A program made the translations under genes and the position numbers. The notes beneath the pieces are model-generated. The model searched no databases and was not told where the DNA came from. It worked only from the letters and a program-made list of their open reading frames with translations. From contig CM034409.1 of assembly GCA_019925095.2 (NCBI GenBank), forward strand, positions 6,637,001 to 6,701,000: a DNA stretch of 64,000 nucleotides, in the 5' to 3' direction. This stretch comes from Dendrolimus kikuchii. Taxonomy: Eukaryota > Arthropoda > Insecta > Lepidoptera > Lasiocampidae. Numbering within the stretch: position 1 is the first letter of the stretch; every line of letters starts with the position of its first letter. Below, piece by piece: positions 51,101 to 57,300 of this stretch.

Positions 51101-54100
51101 CCCTTATTCACTAATGTCTTCCTTTTTCAAATTCAAATTTCTCACCTAGATCTCTTGAACGTCATCCACACACACTCAACGCATATTGAATTGCAAGTTG
51201 CAATGTAATATGCGTTGACCGCGTTTTTTATACTAAGTAACGTTGATATTTTGTCTAAAATAGGTAGTTCAGATAAGTACGTAAATAAATAAAACTGAAA
51301 AAATGTGTGTATGTATGTGCAGTGCATACGCAGTAGAAGTGAAACTTAAGAGAATATTACTCACAGATAATTCTTCTCTTACTTTAATAATATAAATGGA
51401 ATTTTTTTAACCTACATCCGTCAACATATAATCAAAATCAAAATACACTTCTTAAGTATCACTTTTCAAGTTTTCACTGTTTTAGTCTAAGAAATATTAT
51501 TATTAGTTTTATTTCGGTCCACATTGGACCTATGTTTAATCATTGGTTTTATTGACTCTCTAATCTATGCTGCACAATGTAAAACTCGTATCTCATTGTC
51601 TCACAGGCTTAGTCCTATAGATTCGTGTTTATCTCTTTTTAGTCTCGCTTTTTCCTTTCATCGAGTTTCAAATCACGATTCTAAAAAAGTTTCACTTCAA
51701 AAATATTCGTAGTTTCTTTTATTTAAGTATCTCCTCCATTTTATGCAAAATATCACTCATCAGCTGTCCTTTTTCATTTGTCTGTCTGGTAACCCTAAAC
51801 TAGGTACGCACGTACATAAATCTATGAGGCTGCAGCGTCAGTGTCCTGATCTCAGCCACATAACGTATTATTGATAGGACACATCCCTCGAATATTTATG
51901 TCTTCATGCACTTAACCATGGGCATAAAGCATTTATATCTTGAAAATAATGCTTTATGAATTTCAAAGTTCGTAGAACTGCTATCTCAAAATAAATTTTA
52001 AAGACTATTCAATATAGAAAAAAGTAAAAAACACGTACTAGGGCGCCAAAGTATAATGCGTAGGCGTAGGTAGACAATACAATTTCACAAAAGTAGAAAG
52101 GATTTAAATAAAGTCTTTCTAATACTATAATGATTTAAACTCTAATACTATTGCAATAAGACATAAAATTTATAAAAGGGCCGTTAAAACGCGGGTGACG
52201 CATTCATGACATGACAAATGCATACATGAATGTAAGTAACACTATCCTATGAACTTGATTCCTAACTTATTTACAGGCGAGAAGTTCTCAAGGGAAGATT
52301 AAGCATGAGTTTCTTCGTTAATGTATAAAAAGAAAACATGCAGAATACAGTGAATGTGTATTACAATATATCTGTCTATCTATACATCTATACAAATAAA
52401 TAAAGTCTGTTTGTAATGTAAAAATAACAGCTTTTTTCTAAATGTATATAAAAGCATATAGGGTGCTTATATCAAACAATCAGTACTTAAAGTCTGTCTG
52501 TTTGTTTGTTTGTTCCGGCTAATCTTTGAAACGGCTGGCTCGATGTAGACGGGATTTTCACTCGCAGATAACCGATGTTATAAGGAGTAACTTACTTTTA
52601 TTTTAGAAAATAATAATAATAATAATAGACCCACAAGCACGCCACCACAGTGGCCGCACCGGAAGACAAATTAAATTAAATTCGACGCGGATAAAGTCGC
52701 GGGTAATAGCAAGTCTAGGAATAAGGATAGCGGTGCGGTCGCGTAAGTCGCCTTTTTCCGGTACCGCCATTGCAATTCACCACCAATATCATCATGACAA
52801 CACAATCGAAGTTTTGCTGGCACAGCTAGTAATTAACATTTGCAAAAAAAAAATAATTTCTTTTTTTATTGCAGGAGATCAGCAGACAGGCTGACGGCCC
52901 ACTTGATGGAAAACGGTTACCATCGTCTATGGATATTTGCAGCACCAAAGTTGCTACAAATGCGCTGCTGCTCTCTTAAGGGAGACTGGAACTGGTTCAC
53001 TAATGCCGGAACACAACTCAAGGTTGTTATAGCGACACACTTTAGACCAGGGGTGATAGCCATCCAGTCGGGCAAATACCCTACCACCTGGCTGTGGGTT
53101 GTTAAGTCGCCTCTTACGACAGGCCGCCCGGCCGCAGGAAATTGTATTCTTTCTCCGTTGCTGCACGGATAAAAAATTATAAAATCTCAAAAAAGCATCA
53201 ATATTCTCAATTAGTTCATTATGAATAATCTCGTTTCACGAGACGACAAAGAATATATTTTAAGCCTAACCAGTTCCAGGAACGAAATAATAATTCTCGT
53301 GAATTTCGGTGAGGTAAGAGCATAGGTACATAAAAACCGCTCTTGCTCGTATTTATTTATGCATACCGAGGCCCGAGACATCAGCTGATAGCGAACCTGT
53401 TTCGGTTCTCATTCATTGCGAATGTGTAGGTTGTCTGGTCAAGTGGAAAATTCTGCAGTGTCCACACTGGCGAGCGATTTGCGGTGCGTATCTCAAATGT
53501 ACGATAGCACATTATATAATAATTAATACACATCCTGATGGCAATTCCCGTAATTACATAAGAATTATTGTGAATTTCGATGAGATCGATATAGAAAATC
53601 ATATTGCCCTTATTTATTTATGCATACCGAGGCCCGAGACATCAGATGATAGCGAATCTGTTTTGGTTCTCATACATTGCTAATATGTAGGTTGTCTGGT
53701 CAAGTTGAAAAATCTGAAGTGACCACACTGGCGGGCGATTGTATCTCAAATATACGATAGTACATCCACACCCTGATGGAAAATTTCGTAATTACATAAA
53801 AAATATTGTGAATTCCGATGAGATATAAGCGTATATAAAAAATCATATTGCCCTTATTTATTTGTACATACCGAGGCCAGAAATATCAGCTGATAGGTTG
53901 TCCGGACCAGTTTAAAATTCTGCAGTGTCCACACTCGAGAGTGCGTATCTCAAAGGTACGATAATTTCATACGTACTATAGCACATTATACGATATATAT
54001 AGCACATTATAGCACTGCATGTGACATAAAACTGACAAAATGGGAGGAGCTTGCTATGGAAAGGACTTCTTGGCGATCCATAATCTTTAAAAAAGTCAAG

Positions 54101-54325
54101 GCTTTCGAAAAGAAGCGCTTAGAAGATCTGGATACCAAACGTCAAACTCGCAAAGAGCAACCCAAGCCCTCCTATAGCTATACGTACAACGCCGCTGGCC
54201 AACTATATTGTGCGATATGAGGCCGGGAATTTAAAAATAAATTCGGTCTGGCCAGCCACATTAGGGCTCATAGGCTGCGAAATAATGACATTTGTGGGGT
54301 CGCCGTTACCGAAATCGGTAAGGAG

Positions 54326-54375
<50 letters not shown>

Positions 54376-57300
54376 TATTGCAGGAGTTCAGCTGACAGGC
54401 AGACGGCCCACTGGATGGAAAGCGGTTACCATCGCCTATGGACATTTGCAACACCAAAGGTGCTACAAATGCGCTGCTGCTCTCTTAAGTGAGTCTGGAA
54501 CCTGGTCACTAATGCCGGAACACAACTCAAAGTTGTTATGGCGGCATGCTCTAGACCAGGGGTGGTAGCCATCCAGTCGGGCAAATGCCCTACCACCTGG
54601 CTACGATAATATCTATTATAATGGAAATTTCCGGAATGATATAATAATTCTCGTGAATTTTGATGAGGTAAGGATCCTATGGCCCACTTCCCCCTACTAT
54701 CCTAAGTTCCTTATCCCATCTCCTATCCCATTCTTTCTGTTCCATCCTAAACACTGCCAATGCATTGGCTGCGCTCCTGGTGTTACAAACGCGTATAGGC
54801 GATGTTAAACGCTTTTCTTATGGTGGCCTGTCTGCCTATTTGCTAACTTCGCCGCAATAAAAAAAGGTAAGTCCTGTTCTTCTCCGTATTTATTTATATC
54901 GAGGTCTGAGATATCAGCTGATAGGTTTTCTGTACCAGTTTAAGATTCTGCAGTATCTACATTGGTAAGTGGTTTGCGGTGCGTAGCTGGGTAGGTCTTT
55001 ACGTAAGTATCGTACGATTATATCGTACAATTAATACATCAATTTTACAATAATTATCGTACATATATGACAATTTCAGACATACGACAGCGCATTATAT
55101 GATAATATATATCACGATGAAAATTCCCAGAATTAAATAACAATTTCCATATTTTGATTTATGCATATCGAGACCTGAAATATCAGCTAATGTTTTGTCT
55201 GGACGAATTTATTGCTCTGCAGTGCCTATCTCAATTGAGATACGATAAATATCGTTCATTTACGAACATTTTATACTTACGTAGTATAGCACGTAATTAC
55301 GGTATTTGCGTATATACTAAATCTAATGATAATCGGCCAATAAAAAACTCTACAAGTCTATTAAATCATTCTTGACGTATTTGATTTTTTATTATTGATA
55401 ATCACCTTTAGAGACAATAAGTCAAAAATTAAATGGCAAGTGAAACAATAAATTTGTATTGTATTTGTTTAGTCGTTTCGAAGTCTATTCGAGACAACTT
55501 AAAAGCATATTTTTTTAAACCAATACTATTTCAATATTTGACTTATTATTACTATTTAATAATAATAATAAGTCAAAACATATACAATACAATACACTTT
55601 ATTGTAAAGTGACATGACAGAGAAAAATACACCATTATTAATTACTGTAAGGTAGTATAATGGGCGGCCATATTGCTTAAAGCAAGCTCTTCCAGGCAAA
55701 CTTTGAACGAATGAGATCTAATTGCAAAGATATAAATGAAAATCTCAGAGATTTACAACAATTTTATCTTTATATCTTGATCTTTCGAGTGTTTCATTTT
55801 CTTGCAGGGTTTAGAAGATAAAGTCAAAATCCCGCGCGAAGGTATCAGGATATAATAAAAGATAAAAAAATGACACATGTACTTATATAATGTGTAACGA
55901 GCTTTAAGCATGTTTATTTGTGGACTTGTGAACATTATGCGAGAAATGGATTTAACTCGTCTAGAGGTAAAGTAGTAAAACAGGATTCCAAGTCGTATTT
56001 TCTTGTATTGTGTGGCCTCTCTCTGTAGTCTCGTTTACGAACATTATCCCTATATCGCCGTGTGGTTTAAGTGTTAATTTGCTTAGCTCCCTGAAATATA
56101 TAGGACTTGGGTTCGATTACTGGGACTGTAAATGTCGCAATCTCGAACCTTTAGGTATTTACTCTCGTTAAGAAATTTGGGATTGGCCCGAGATGTTCAT
56201 TGTATATCAACCTTGAAAATTACCGATACTATATACTCTCCTTCAAGGCCGGCAGCACATTGGTAGGAACTCTGGTATTGCTAATATCCATAGGCGACGG
56301 TAACCACTTTCCATCACAATTAGGCCGTCAGCCTGTCTGCTAAGCTTCAGCAATAAAAAAAATATAGAATAAAGTTTTCAAGTGGGCCTGTATGACCAAT
56401 GCGAAATTATAAATAACCTTTTAGTTTGCCGTTTGACATTGCTTGATAGACACCGAACCTTACTACGCTATGGATTGGTATAGTAAAACAAACGAGTATT
56501 TTTTTCCAAAATCAGCTAGTTCGATGCCTGACTTGGGTAATCGATTTTTAAAAAAATCTAATGACATCGGTTTAGTTTTCATTCGTAATTCTGAAAAGTT
56601 ATAAACCTTAAATGACTAGATGGCGCTAGACATTATTTTTCTCTCATTGCCTATATATTTAAAGAACAATCTATAATATTGTTACATACCGACACAGAAA
56701 TGCGCACACCTGAAGGTCGTAAAACGCAGTTTTATTGCCACCGGATTTAGGAATTCTTTTATTTACTTTGTGTTTAGAATTTGTAGTTCAGAAAAACATG
56801 CTATTATTTTTCTACTTCTTTTATTTCACGTAAAAACCACAGAGCCGATTTCGATGCTATTTTCGCCGATCGACAGCAAATTCTTAGACTTAAAATCTTA
56901 ATTTAAAATGGTCAAATTAAAAAAATCGAACTCCAAAGTCGATTTTCACTGATCAATAGCAAATTGGCCATAATAAATATGTGATAATTTTTAACCCGGG
57001 AATCCCGCGGGAACTTTCCCGGAAGCGGTTTGTAGTTGTTCGGGACTGTATAAAAATTTACTTATTCCAACACAGTTTTCACTAAAACGATAGCTTACTA
57101 TCGATACTTTGTATCGGGGGAAACCCAAAATCGCGGACTAATTTAAAATAAACTTAATTTTCCATATTAGGTTTTAATTATTGTATGTATCGGCCGTTTT
57201 CGCAACATATCTTCATGTCTAATACCGTCGCGTGTGTGTATGGGTGTGGTCTAAGACCATAAGCAAATGCTGATGGTTTAAGTACTTTAACTCTGAATTT

